Below, in pieces: positions 23,121-34,719 of a stretch of 64,000 nucleotides of DNA. The stretch's first letter is position 1; each line of letters opens with the position of its first letter. This DNA comes from Glutinoglossum americanum (Eukaryota > Ascomycota > Geoglossomycetes > Geoglossales > Geoglossaceae). The DNA lies in contig JAGHQL010000038.1 of NCBI GenBank assembly GCA_020080175.1, forward strand, positions 1 to 64,000, read 5' to 3'. The notes below the pieces were generated by a model. It was not told the DNA's origin. It did not search any database and worked only from the letters and a program-made list of their open reading frames with translations. A program made the position numbers and the translations under genes.

Positions 23121-26100
23121 ATGGGTGATGGCGAGGGGATTGACTTCTCCACCAGCCTATCTCGGGTTGCGGGGACGAAAAGGCTGAACGAGGGATGGCA
23201 AGATACGGAACGCGTCGAAAGAGTTTCGAATTGTCTCAAAAGACAATGCATCGCGAACCAGAATTCCACCTTCAGCACTGGCGGTTCCCTTGATTCGGGC
23301 GCGCACTTGTGGGATTTGTCGGCAATTGACCCAGACCCGCGACATCCCCGTTCACAGTTACCGTTAATCAGCACTAACCAGACAGTCGATTATCAGGGTG
23401 CTCAACCTTTACCCTCGGAGGACCGGAATACGCATTACACCTACGACCAGTATCAGATCACAACCCCTGCATTCGATGCCAGTCTTTCATGGCCGACGGC
23501 CCAGACCGTTCGGGAACAAACAATCGATCCGGTGCATGTGTCAGAGCCTATCTATCAGCAACAGCATGTTGGCGCGGACGTTCAGGTCCTTCCTGATTGC
23601 GGTATAGGTAATATGTGGCCCACGGGGCTGGCCTTAGAGGGGCACGGCGCGAACTCATTTGATCCCAGTGAAGAGTGGCTGGGAGTTGAACTTTCTTCAG
23701 GTAAGCAACACCTGAAGCCTAGCGGCCATCTTACCGCACTAACACCGCCGGGCACGAATTGTGCACAGACGGAGTGAGTGACAATTCAGCCACAGACAAC
23801 GAAATGAAGTACTATTGCCCAGAAGACGAGGTTTGTCTTGGAATGGTAAGATGACTGCTGGCCGACTCACCAAAGTATATTAAAGCTCCACAAGGTAACG
23901 AAGAGCTATAGATACTTACTGAATCTACGAACTCATCAGCGTTCGCAGGCGTGACAGAAACGGAAGTCTCGCTGACAATTTTTGGAGGGATGGCGACTGT
24001 GCATCGAAGCGATTCTATGAAATACTTGGGCCTTCTTGATAGCTCCACAGCTAAAGCCTTGGACCAGCTTACCAATGTGCGCTTTGCCGCCTTTATATCA
24101 GAAGGTCAGAGCAATCCCCCCGAGGGTCGAGCGTCAAGCACCGCCAGCCGCCTTCCGATTCACATTATCCTCTATGGCTCACGCCAGAATTCCGATGCCG
24201 TCGGCGCAGTCCTTACTGAGAGTAAAATGTTCTTACAGCATCCACATCCCCAACTCTGTGATAAAGGGGTATTATATGATAATCCACACTACCTTAGGAG
24301 GCCCGGGGTGGATATCGAGATGATCGGTTACGCTGAGACGCCATCTGCTACAACAGATAGCGAAAATGCGAAACGAAAGCCTTCTAAGAGCGACATTTTA
24401 GAAGTGTTTAATGCTGCACAAGGACCGCGAACCTACTCTGCGGCTGTAGCTAGCGCACATATGAAGACGGCCCTGAAGCGGTGCGTGACTGTAACCCTGT
24501 GCCCCTTCAGCTTCCTTATAAATTTCTAACACCAACTACCCTAATCACAGTCACCAAGAGAAAGGCCTCGCAATGATGATAGAGAAGGAGCGCGGTGGAC
24601 TTGAAGATAATGAATTTGATTCCTTGTGGGAAGTTCGGACATCGGCGGGCGGTCAAAAATGGTACGTTTTCCGCATCCCGTCCTCTAATAATATGCTCAT
24701 TCACCTGCGGAGAGTTAGGTATCGAAACGCCGCGACATACAATAGCCAGAGGGAAACCCCCAAAATGTGTCTTGGAGGCCTCCTCGCGGATGTACGCACT
24801 CGCTTGTCTACCTCCAGCTTGCCTGCACAACTCGGCTTACGTTGGGATAGGACATGGGTCTCGGCAAATCACTGACTGCGCTATCTCTCATCGTTGGTTC
24901 TCTAGATGATATCAATACTCCAGCCGCCCACGACAAGATGGACTCACCCGAATCTCGTCGTGAAGCTTCACATAGTAGAACAACGCTGATCGTGACCCCC
25001 AAGTCAACCCTTTCATCTTGGGAAGAACAGATCAAGACGCACATTAACCCTGGAGCCGTCAGCGTTCACGTTTACCATGGGGAGAAAAGGGAAACTAGCA
25101 TCTCAAGGTTACTAGATCATGACATCGTCATTACAACCTATGATACATTGACTACTGAGCAGTTTGGCCTATCGAAATGCTCCACCGGCAAAACAAGTAT
25201 TATTCAGTCCTGTGCTTGGTTTCGGATAATACTGGATGAGGCTCATGGGATAAAGGACCAATCAACAAATCGGGCACGAGCTGTATTCGCCCTCAACGCG
25301 CGGCATCGGTGGTGCCTGACAGGTACACCAATTCAAAACTCGATCAATGACTTGGGAGCGCTGTTGCGCTTTCTTCGAGTCTCTCCTTTCGACGTCCAAT
25401 CATCATTCAACTATCATATCGCCAAGCCTATCGAATGTGGCGATGAATCTGGCATCAAAAAGTTACGTTTGCTAATCAACGCAATTGCTTTGCGGCGGAC
25501 AAAAGAGCAAGTGAACGATGAAATCCAGCTCAAGCCCCGCGTTGATCGAATTCGTTATGTAGAACTCACTACTGAGGAAAGGTACCTCTACGACCTCAAC
25601 AAGAGACATTTTGTAGAGGTAATTGACCACGAGATTGATGAGAACGGGAGGGTCAAGTCCTTCCAGACCATCTTGCAGTTAATCCTGCGGCTCAGACAAA
25701 TTTGCAGCCACGGCCGAGACCTCTTACCACAGGAGGTGATGACACAACTGGAAGCTTACTCACAATCATGCAATGGCTTATCCCTATCTCAGGAAGCCAA
25801 GGTCTGTGAGATCTGCGGTCGTGAGAGCGGGGGTGACGAGCTCGACGAGGATTCTAGATGTACTTTCCAGTGCCTTCATGTTCTCTGCGCCTCTTGTGCA
25901 TCGATGGGCCAGGAAGACATTAGCATTGATTTGAGGAACTGTCCGCTGTGTGCAGGAGTTGGCTCAGCGCTATTCGACGACGGGTCCGACAGTGCGCCAA
26001 CGCCGGAGCCCCGGGACGAAACCACGCCTTACCAACCATCCTCAAAAGTCCTAGCGCTCTTAGAAAACCTGCGTGCATACCGGGCAGAATCCTCTAACGA

Positions 26101-26776
26101 CCCCATCAAATCCGTTGTTTTCACCTCCTGGACAAAGATGCTGGACCTAGTCGCCCGAGCTCTACATTCCGAGGGCTTCGTATTTGAGCGCCTGGACGGC
26201 AAGAAGACAGACACGCAGCGGAGAAAAGCGATTGGGAATTTCCGTGCTGACCCTAATTGCACCGTGCTTCTAGCTACAATCGGCAGTGCCGGCGTGGGGT
26301 AATGTCCCCACCCTGGACGCCTCCATCACGACTTAATTAACAAGCGGAGATAGATTGGACCTCACCGCTGCATCCCGCGTCCACCTCCTTGAACCCCAAT
26401 GGAACCCAGGTAGGTCGCTATCTAGCGAGATTTCCCTTCATATCATAACGCGGAGCTTACTCTCTTGCCCCGTAAAGCTATAGAAGAGCAAGCCCTCGAC
26501 CGCGTGCACCGCATAGGGCAACAAAAACCCGTCATAACCACCCGCTATCTTGTTGCTAACTCCATCGATCAGGTATGCTCTCCAATGCTCCCCTAAACAC
26601 ATCACTGCCCCACCTGCTAACCCTGCACATAGTACGTTGTCGCTCTCCAGGAAAAGAAACAGCGACTGATCCAAGCCTCCCTGGGAGCGAACCCGCCGAC
26701 AAGGGCCGAGGTGATGAGCGAGCGATTGAAGGCAAGCCGGCTCACCCTTCCCTCTACCCCTCGCCAGCGTTGCTAA
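23121..26776 (+). CDS. SNF2-family ATPase with RING finger (HLTF/Rad5-like)
   Basis: Nine exons: 23121-23700, 23769-23845, 23912-24480, 24551-24661, 24719-24791, 24851-26298, 26354-26409, 26478-26572 and 26633-26776, giving 1050 residues. All junctions close in phase. Motifs in order: LKRHQEKGLAMM ahead of the ATPase (about 405), DDMGLGKS (from 470), DEAH (599-602), LTGTPIQN, a C3HC4-type RING (CEIC...CPLC, 789-838) inserted between the two RecA lobes, then GLDLTAASRVHLLEPQWNP and DRVHRIGQ (about 980). The inserted RING is diagnostic of the HLTF/Rad5/Rad16-like group, which remodels chromatin or repair forks and can act as a ubiquitin ligase. The first 200 residues are disordered. The C-terminus is uncertain: reading on to the TAA at 26774 is simplest, but a GC-AG intron after ERLK would also end the protein a few residues later. 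Confidence 0.92.
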
Positions 26777-27545
26777 CGGATAGTCGTTCTAACTAGGAGA
26801 TACGAGCGTTCATAAGTTAGGTGCGGGCTTTAGAGTGTGGACACGAAGTAAAGATAGCGCGATCCGGAGCCAATTCATTCATGTTTTCCCATTTTTAGTA
26901 CGTCTATCATACAGGCTACAGCTAGGGTATTCTGTTGAGGCTATGGAGGAGAGGTGGAGCACTCGTAGCAAGGAGATAGTCCTATGTAGCGTACAGTCTG
27001 CAACTGTGATTTCCAACTAAGATCCCGGTTAGGGCTTCTACCTCCCATAGATGCCCCCAGGACACACTGTGACACTAGCCTTGCACACAGTGGCATAGGT
27101 GATTGTTCCGGTCGATCCGTGAAGTAACGCAATTCGCAATTGGGATGGCCAATCCACGGATAGGATAGTCAACTCCACATATACGATAGTTTTACAGCCC
27201 GGCCAGCTAGCCTCGAAGTGCCCGCAGGTTCTAAAGGTTGTATAGTTATAACGCTGCTCCCGGAAGCCACCATAGCCAGGAAATACCCATTTTTATTGTC
27301 GCAATAATTCACACATTACCGTAGGGCTAGCTGGAGGATGTTGCGAGAGTGCAGGCATCACCAAGTGGGGCGAGATATGTTGAAGTTGCCATGGCCGCCA
27401 GCAATGTTGCGGCTGAGGAGCTTTGAAGTGGTTGTCCGCTTCACAATCCGTCTAGGGAATGCCACGAAATAGCCAGCCTGTTCGCGGGGTGTGCCGCATC
27501 GCATCTCAGCCGGGACCAACAGCCTCACTAGCCAATTCGCAGCCC
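26777..27545. other. Convergent intergenic region
   Basis: Between the 3' ends of the SNF2 and nuclease-like genes. No supported gene. Confidence 0.5.
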
Positions 27546-29056
27546 CTAGTCATCACCGCCCTCAAGCTCAGAGCCCTCTCCGCCGGAACCCTCGTTGGCC
27601 AGGGCTCTGGTTCTCGCCTGCAGCTGAGAGACCAAAAATGGAACAACCATCTCCTCCGCCCAGTCCTTGAGCGACCGCATCAGAAGCAAGAGGCGACATA
27701 CCCCTTCGAATGACGATGTATCGCCTGCACTTGCAGGCTGCGTGATTCGCTATTCACAGGTCAGAGTCCTCGCGGCCAAATTACGCGGGCAATTAAATAG
27801 TAGAAGTACGAGATGGAAGGGAGGGGTTTAATTACAATCTTCTTTTTTCCGTCCCAATATGCAATTCGCATCTCCCACTTGTGCTTATCCACAAGTAATC
27901 CTACCACCGGCGGCTGCGTGGCAGGATCCCAGTCCTGGCATTCACACACTTGAGTACAGCTACATCCCACACTGAACCTCTTGGTAGCCTCGAGAACCGC
28001 CGGGGCCGCCAGGGCAAGTTGTGACTCGGCTTTAAGCGATGTCTGATCTCCGGCTTTGACCTCGACCACCATGCCCACAAACCAATTCTTGACGATATCA
28101 TTCGCAAGTGGAGAGCACGGCGGCGGTGTAAACAGCTCGTGTGCGTAAGCAGTCCGCCTTAGGTCTTCGTGGTGGCTACGGAGAGCTGGGTGGGTATTGT
28201 TGAAGGTGAGAAGGTGATCCACTTTGACGCCGCTAACAGCCGTAGCGACTTCGATTGGCTGTTTCGATGAGGGCCGTGGCTTCTTGGGCAGGAAGTTCCT
28301 ATGGAAGAGCATATTCTGCGACTCCACCACGCGAACGAGCGCCGGCGAAGGGTGGGCATCGAATGGGTCTGGAAGCGGCCAGTTTAATATTGCGCGAACC
28401 ACAGGATACCAGTTCTGTTCGTCGAGCCTTGTGTCGTTGACGTCGGCGGCTTGGCGCCAGATGGAGAGGGCATGGCGAAAAAACTCGTGGTCTGCAGGGG
28501 TTGGATCCGAAGCGCTAATGAGGACGTCGGAAAGTGCTTGGACGGAAAGGATCTGCTGGAGAGCTGGCAATTTGGGGACGAAGGCGGCACGTGAATTGCT
28601 AGATGCGAGGATGTCTTGGAGAATCCGGATCGAATGTGGCACTGGCCAGGCTAGTTCAAACACGACGCTTGGCTCGGCTAGTTCAAGTTGATCCATGGTC
28701 TGGATAGCGACTCTTTTAGCTCTCGTAGATTTACTAGGTGTGGTGAGTGGGCCGCCTGCGCTGCTGCTGGTGGTTTCCGAATTGAAGCTGCTGATACTCT
28801 CTGGTCTCGCTGGGACACGGCGAGATGCGCGGGGGGTTGGGGACCCGGTCACCGGATGGGATCTTAAGTCAGGTGTCGTGCTTCCTTCGATCCGTCGCTT
28901 CTTAGCCCCCTGGGATCCAGGAGATGCAGAGTCATCCATTCTATGGCGTTTTAGAAGCTGGTCTACTGGTATTGGAGGAGATACCGATGATGGTAGAGAA
29001 TCCAACCACTCCGACACAGCAGAAGGACTTGCCGCAAGCAAGGTGCTACCGCGCAT
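27546..29056 (-). CDS. PD-(D/E)XK nuclease-like domain protein
   Basis: Exons 29056-27785 and 27737-27546 (complement), with a 47-nt intron (CTGAC branch), give 487 residues. The N-terminal third is Ser/Pro-rich and likely disordered (SEWLDSLPSSVSPP). The folded part carries WYPVVRAILNWP, then VGMVVEVKAGDQ with downstream AESQLALAA; the Glu-x-Lys and following Gln fit the PD-(D/E)XK core. VVGLLVDKHKWEMRIAYWDG follows. The small second exon supplies the usual ending (GDTSSFEG...SLKDWAEEMVVPFL) plus an acidic tail. This fungal family is expanded in many Pezizomycotina and is sometimes linked to mobile or repeat-rich regions; nuclease activity has not been shown as far as I know. Odd here is a CSCTQVCEC cluster inserted between core strands, which could bind metal. 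The start Met heads a conserved-looking N-terminus. Confidence 0.82.
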
Positions 29057-30705
29057 CGAAGGCGCTATCGCGGTGGGTTAAATAAGTGGCAAGATGTGAT
29101 GATGGACGTTGTCAAGAAGATGTGTGATGATAGCGTTGGGCCGGAAGCGATGCCGACCACGTGACGGACCCAAGTCTAGGTGGTAGCGAATCGCAATAAG
29201 AATTTCCGTCGTTATAGCTATGCTTCAGAAATGCCAATAACCTAGCGGTAAATCCACTTAATCATAATACCCTATTCCCCGATGTGGGACTAGCGACTGG
29301 AATCCCAGAACAATCCGTAGGGCTCTTGGAGGGACGCAGTCCGACATAAAGATATTCAACCCTATACGTTCTCAGATGCCCACACAATTGTATATATAAG
29401 ACAAGAGCTTTTCCATATCTGCAGTTAGCAAGAATAATATCATCATGTATACCCGAAAGCTTCCTATTGTAGTTGGCTATGCCGTGGAGTGAAGAGAAAG
29501 CACGGTAGTTAAGGCATTCAATAAGAGGTAAGGAATAATTTGATTGAATTTCGGATCAATCGCAGCCTGCTACGAGAATACCAGCTAACCCCCTGGTGAG
29601 AGCCAACTCCGCCCAACCGCAAAAAGGGCTGGAGGTTTTCGAGCATTGGAGGCCTCCGAGCATAGCCCCTCGGCTCGTTGGGGGCCGTCGCGGCACAGCG
29701 GCCGAACATACTTACAACACACCTCGCCGCGGTGTTCACGGTTACGAGAGCATAGAAGGTACAGTACTAGCCGTAAGTGATATAACTTCTTCCTAAACAG
29801 AAACTACCTTCCTGCACATCGTTTCCGCACCACAAGAGTGATTTACTTTATTTAAGCTCAGGTCAAGCTAGTCCAGATTGCCATGCACCATGATTCCAAT
29901 TTCCGTGATGATATTTGAGCATATTTTAGTGGTGGTAGATATCACCAAAGCTAGAGTGGGCGACGGATTACGTTGAGAAGATTTTTTGGACTCCTAACGA
30001 CTACAAAAATGGCCAATACAAATTGCAGTCCTTACCTTAGCCCAATTCACCGGTCGGAGCCCACGTCCCCTCTCGGAGTCTCGTGGGTGGGTGGTGGTTG
30101 TACGCCGTATCTGTGAGAGTGGGGCTTAGGACTGGGGCATGGACAGCGATTAGACCTTGCAACTGGGTAGCAGACTTCCGTAATATATGGTTGGGAGACA
30201 CCTTTTCAGGGTTTAGGCAACATGGTTATGCAACACCGAGGTATCCGCCTTGTTCTCAGGTAGCAGGACTAAAAGGAGGCTGTGCAAGGGAGCCAATCGT
30301 CGACCCTGGCAGAAACACTTGTCCCGTGTAAAGTTGGTTTGACTTTTGAGCCGAAGAATTCCTTCGCTGGCGGCCGCACACCTAGCCAGGCGCTGCCGCT
30401 GTAGAGTTTGTCATGCGGTGGGTTTCTCCTGCCTTCTAAATGCCCATCCGGGTCCGTTTCGCGCATGCCGCAACGCAGCTACATGTGCATATTCCTCCAT
30501 ACAAAAATACCCTATCTCGATCCCAACATTCGTACTGAGAACCGCCTCTCCCTTCGTTTTAAAAGCCCCGCGAAATAGTATTAAGGTACCGCAATTTATT
30601 CTGCTTATTAGAACTAAAACCATTCTAGGATTAGCTTGTCAAATTCGTACTAACCCTCAGATTCAGCAACCACCTATCTTGTTTGGCCCAGACAAAAGCT
30701 AAGAT
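29057..30705. other. Intergenic stretch, no supported gene
   Basis: Upstream region of the nuclease-like gene. Plus-strand open frames at 30083-30331 and 30346-30702 have no motif and biased composition, and are not called. Confidence 0.45.
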
Positions 30706-31764
30706 ATGACGAGCCGATTCACTCAAGGGACCCTCGGTAAACTAGGCAACTTTGAGGTTGTTGTTCGAGATGGCGGAGATGCGGTAACCAATACGCCAGC
30801 CAAGCTCGTCCATTTATGGCGCGACAACACCAATCCGCAGCAGCCTTAGTACCCCACCTCATCCAAGCTATTATCACGGGCGACGTTATTAGTCCTGCTG
30901 TTGGTTCATACGGGGCGATCATCTAAAGCACCTTCGGTACACCAGACCAACCCAGAAACTTCGAAGTCCTCGACCTAGAGGGGCACCAATCTCATACGCT
31001 ACTAGCGCGATAACTCAGCTACAGGTTATCCATGACACCGAGATGAGGCGGCCAGTACTCAAGCTACAGGTCCTACATCTTTCATCCAGAGTAGCTTCAC
31101 GGGAGCCGAGGGTGCTCCCGGAAATTTCGAGGCAGCAGTGCTGGAGGGAACCGACCTCGTTCATTATTTCCTGATAATGCTGTTGCCTCTGGATCTTGGC
31201 AGCGTACTGAGGTAATTACCTCTCAAGCGACAGCCCGGCTGTGTCATCCAAAGCAGCTTCGGCACACCCAACAACAACGGAGACTTTGAGGTGGTTGTAC
31301 CTGAGGGAAACAACCTTGTCCACTACATGCGTGACAATTCCGCTGCTCCTTCCGTTTGGCACCGTACTGCGGTAATCACTTCTCGAGCGGCAGGACCCGG
31401 CTGTATCATCCAAAGCACTTATGGAACCCCAGACGCACACGGAAACTTCGAGGTTGTTGTCCTCGAAGGCGATGGTGAACAGAAAGAGCTCGTCCACTAT
31501 TACCGCCGCAACTCACCTCACGAACTCCCTTGGTATCGCACCGATGTGATTAGTCGCCAAGTGCAAGGGCCTGGGACACTAATTCAGAGCAGTTACGGGA
31601 CGCCAGACTCTCCTGGTAACCTTGAGGTGGTTGTTGTTGAAGGGGTTAAGGGGGCCTACAGTCTCGCCCACTGGTACCGCGACAATTCGCCCAACACATC
31701 GTCTCTTTGGCAGCGCGGCGGCAATGTTTGCACGTTCCCGTTTGATTCTTTGTACTTTGGTTAG
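30706..31764 (+). pseudogene. Broken gene of six FEVVV / LVHYxRDN repeats
   Basis: About six copies of a 50-55 residue unit follow each other, beginning near 30730, 30900, 31065, 31235, 31400 and 31570. The consensus is IQSxYGTPDxxGNFEVVV followed by EGxxLVHYYRDNS and WxRTxVI. The last three units share one open frame to the stop at 31762-31764. The first three are interrupted by several stops and frame changes. Similar GNFEVVV/LxHWWRDN units occur in uncharacterised fungal and bacterial proteins and probably build a beta-propeller-like or lectin-like fold; this family placement is from memory. An ATG at 30706 gives the earliest unit. Whether the intact 3' half is still expressed cannot be judged. 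Confidence 0.65.
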
Positions 31765-32728
31765 AGAATTTAGGCTCGGTAGAGAGAGTGTGGGACAGAC
31801 CAGCGATCGTTATATTAGAGTGGCCTCTTTTTAGTGGAGTAACTTATATAGTGTCACTGGATTTTATTGTGCTGACGACCCGAGCTTTATGCTTTGCCAT
31901 GTGCACAGCCGATCGAGTACACCATCCGACAACTAGGAGAGCAAAATATTAAGCGGTTCTACAATGGTTTTCCCTAATAAACTAAATTAGATAAATTTGT
32001 GTTGTTGTTGCTATGGACTTAAGACATAATGTCAATGTTCGCTCCGCAGGTGTTGTATAGAAACCGGAGGCGAAGGTGAAAGAGTTGATCATAGACATAG
32101 TTATAGAGGTGCCTTTGTCTCTCCAAGGACTATTAGGCCTTGTCGGATCATGGTGAGGCAACTACAGCAAATGGAGGTTATATAAAATACCAATTTCCCC
32201 TTTTGTATGAACGCTTCTGTCATAGAATAATAAGTCTACATCACGAATTGGTCGTCTTTGCAATTTAGCCGCCTTATTCGCAAAGCCCCTCGACCTGTGA
32301 ATCTCGCTCTCCGCCGGATCAAGCCCGGCACTTGATGCTTAAGGCAAGACAAGTTCAACAACACCATTGGCGGCCCGTGCCCCTACCGGGAACCCAATCG
32401 GGGATTGGCGTGGTCAGGAGTTTGGTGGGTAGGGATGCCCAGGGCTTGAATTCGTGGTCACGCAGAAGTGAAGGTTACTAATCTATCTAATGAAAGAATG
32501 GGGAGATATAATGCCAATGTTAATGCCGGCCTTGCTAATATCACCACACGCGTTAACGCCGCCTCGAAGCGCCCATATCCAACAGTGCCAATGTGGAGTG
32601 GCCCATAATCGCCGGCCTGCGGCTAGGATCCACGTCCTCGAGCCGGGCCCAGAAGGGCAATCTAAGGATATTAGTTCATCTTTATGTCAGACGCTAGAAA
32701 GGGTGGGCTGGTGGAGGGCATACTGCAT
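31765..32728. other. Intergenic stretch
   Basis: 3' flanks of the repeat pseudogene and of the BTB gene. No gene, repeat or transposon end recognised. Confidence 0.5.
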
Positions 32729-33755
32729 TCACCTACACCTTGTAACACAGTTTGAGCACCTCATAATAACACCGGTTGAGTTCACTAGTTCAAGGTACGA
32801 ATTGTACTCCGTGCCGCAACGTTGACAAAATATCTCCGAACGAGACAGGCTAATTGCTTGGTCTAGCCCATTCCGCAGGCTAATTGCTTGGTCTAGCCCA
32901 TTCCGCAGCCTATCCCGGTCTCTGCCCACCTCTTCTAGCTCCATTTGTAGCCCTGATTTTTCTTCCAGTAGCCTTCTATGATCCTCCATGACCTTGATCA
33001 AGAGGCTGGATCCGAGACACTCAACGTCTTTGATAACAGCGATGAACTTCTCATTGGCCATGAGCGCTCTTATATTTTCTGCACATATCTGAGCGACCAC
33101 ATCACGGAGTCCTTGATCAGAATTTGGTGTTGATGTGAATACCTCCCTGAGTACCTCGAGAAATCCGGGGTGAGACCAGCTATTCCTCGCCTGCTTTGCA
33201 AACCTTGACTTCGCAAACTTCTTCAGGTCAAGGATCTCATATTTTTCTGCGAGGGAATACACGCCTACGTCGGCTAACAGCCCTAACCCCTCTTCGTGCT
33301 GACCAAGGAGGTCTTCTATCGACTCGTTTACCTCCGCCTCAGACGCAGCTCCGGAGGTCTCAGCGCCTTCGGCTACAATCGATTCCTCCCTCTGGGGAGA
33401 CTCAGCACCCTGGATATCGGAGTTTACTCCGTCATCATAGCTGAGAGTGTATAAGTACGATAGCATACGTTCTATAGCATCTGGGTCGTCGTCCTTCAGC
33501 AAGACTCTCCCAGTCTTCGCTTCCTAAGTCGGTTAGGTATATGAATTTTGGTAGTTTGTGGGACCTACTCAAACTCACAAGAAACTCTCCGTCACAAGCA
33601 GCGGCAAAAAACCTAGACCGCGGACAGACGATTGCACGGTGCACCTTGAATTCGCGGCTGTCGCAGCAGATGGTCAAGTCAGAGTACTTCCCAGACTTGA
33701 GGATATTTCTGTTGCCGGCAACGATGCCGTTCTGAAAAATACTGACGTCGTACAT
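32729..33755 (-). CDS. BTB/POZ domain protein
   Basis: Exons 33755-33579 and 33523-32729 (complement), with a 55-nt intron (CTAAC branch), give 323 residues. The BTB core is clear: KSGKYSDLTICCDSREFKVHRAIVC, FFAAACDGEF, then LKDDDPDAIERMLSYLYT. It is followed by an acidic insert and the helical LADVGVYSLAEKYEILDLKKFA. A coiled coil follows, and the C-terminus has a zinc-ribbon-like pair FCQRCG...MRCSNC. BTB proteins dimerise and often act as Cullin-3 adaptors; this fungal group (KYSDLTI, VHR, AEKY) is large and mostly untested. A 10-residue unit, RNGLDQAISL, is exactly duplicated in the coiled coil (see repeat). A cytoplasmic or nuclear role is inferred only. Confidence 0.87.
32847..32906. 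repeat. Exact 30-bp tandem duplication inside the BTB gene
   Basis: Two adjacent identical 30-base copies (32847-32876, 32877-32906). The length is a multiple of three, so the coiled coil simply gains ten residues. Perfect identity points to a recent event or active slippage. Confidence 0.95.
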
Positions 33756-34300
33756 GTAGTTCGATCTCTTTTAGAACGCTCCTCACAGTAGAAGGTTTGT
33801 GTCCTGGGCCAGGCTGGATAAGCGGCCTTACGGCAGGCGGGGCGAGGGAATTACGTCGTAAAATGTACGAATTGTCGCTAATTGCCCAGGATAGGTTAGC
33901 CGATTTATTGATACTTGTTACAGGCATGTTCAAATCTTGAGCTTAAGTTAGCGAACAATTGTATGGCATAAATGAATGACGGGAATCACGTGTTAGAGGG
34001 TCATCGGATGGGCGAGTCAAAACTATTCGAGATGGGTCAACATCCTCCATTCTTTGATCCAGTTTCAAAGAATAGCTACTCTTGTAAATAAACCTCGTTT
34101 TTGCTGTGATGTATTTTGGTGGCTTCAAGTAATCTCGGCAGTTGCCGCCGGACGCAATTTAAAGCAGCTCCCACTTTACTACCAGCTGGCCTGGATGTTC
34201 TGTCCTGCTCCCTTCATACGTATACTCCAAGTTTGATCCTGGTCCGCTCTATTTCTTGCCTTCCGAGCTTTAGCCTACCCTGGGTTAAATGGATCAAGAT
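33756..34300. other. Divergent intergenic region
   Basis: Promoter side of the BTB gene and upstream of the zinc-cluster gene remnant. No supported feature. Confidence 0.45.
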
Positions 34301-34719
34301 GGCTCTGATTGATTGGGAGTTTGAAGCAGAGGCTCTGAAGTTCAAACTCAGCGCCTTGCAGGAGCTAGCAAGCCAATTTGGTACCGTCGCACCCACTTTA
34401 CCCGAATAGTAAGGCAGATTGAACGGAAGTACTGACGTCAAAAATAGGCATCCATGGGGAAGGACAGTCATTGATCAACCAGTGCCTTTCACTGTAATAC
34501 CAGTGCGAGGCCTTAGAGCTGACGACGCTCAAACATGGTAGGTTCCTAAGACGGCGCTAGCGGAGAAGGCTCTATTAACTTGTCTCAGTCTCAAATTTAG
34601 GGCAGCTCCTAGACTCCAAGTTCAAATCTGCATACCGGTCCCCTCCCAAAGCAAATTGGTTCCACAACCATCTCTTCAACGACCGTATCCTCGGAATTCG
34701 CGACACTCAGCTCAAGCCA
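34301..34719 (+). pseudogene. Decayed N-terminal part of the zinc-cluster gene
   Basis: Three protein-like stretches precede the next gene's first usable ATG. 34301-34406 encodes MALIDWEFEAEALKFKLSAL and ends APTLPE. Two adjacent in-frame stops follow (TAG TAA, 34407-34412). The same frame then continues GRLNGSTDVKN, RHPWGRTVIDQPVPFTVIP and VRGLRADDAQ up to a GTAGGT donor at 34538. From about 34601, in the frame of the next gene, comes LLDSKFKSAYRSPPKANWF and NHLFNDRILGIRDTQLKP, running straight into the ATG at 34720. The intron phases (2 to 1) do not match. Either this N-terminus is decayed and translation now begins at 34720, or unusual splicing rescues it. The paired stops could come from CAG CAA by two C-to-T changes at CpA. 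Confidence 0.55.
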
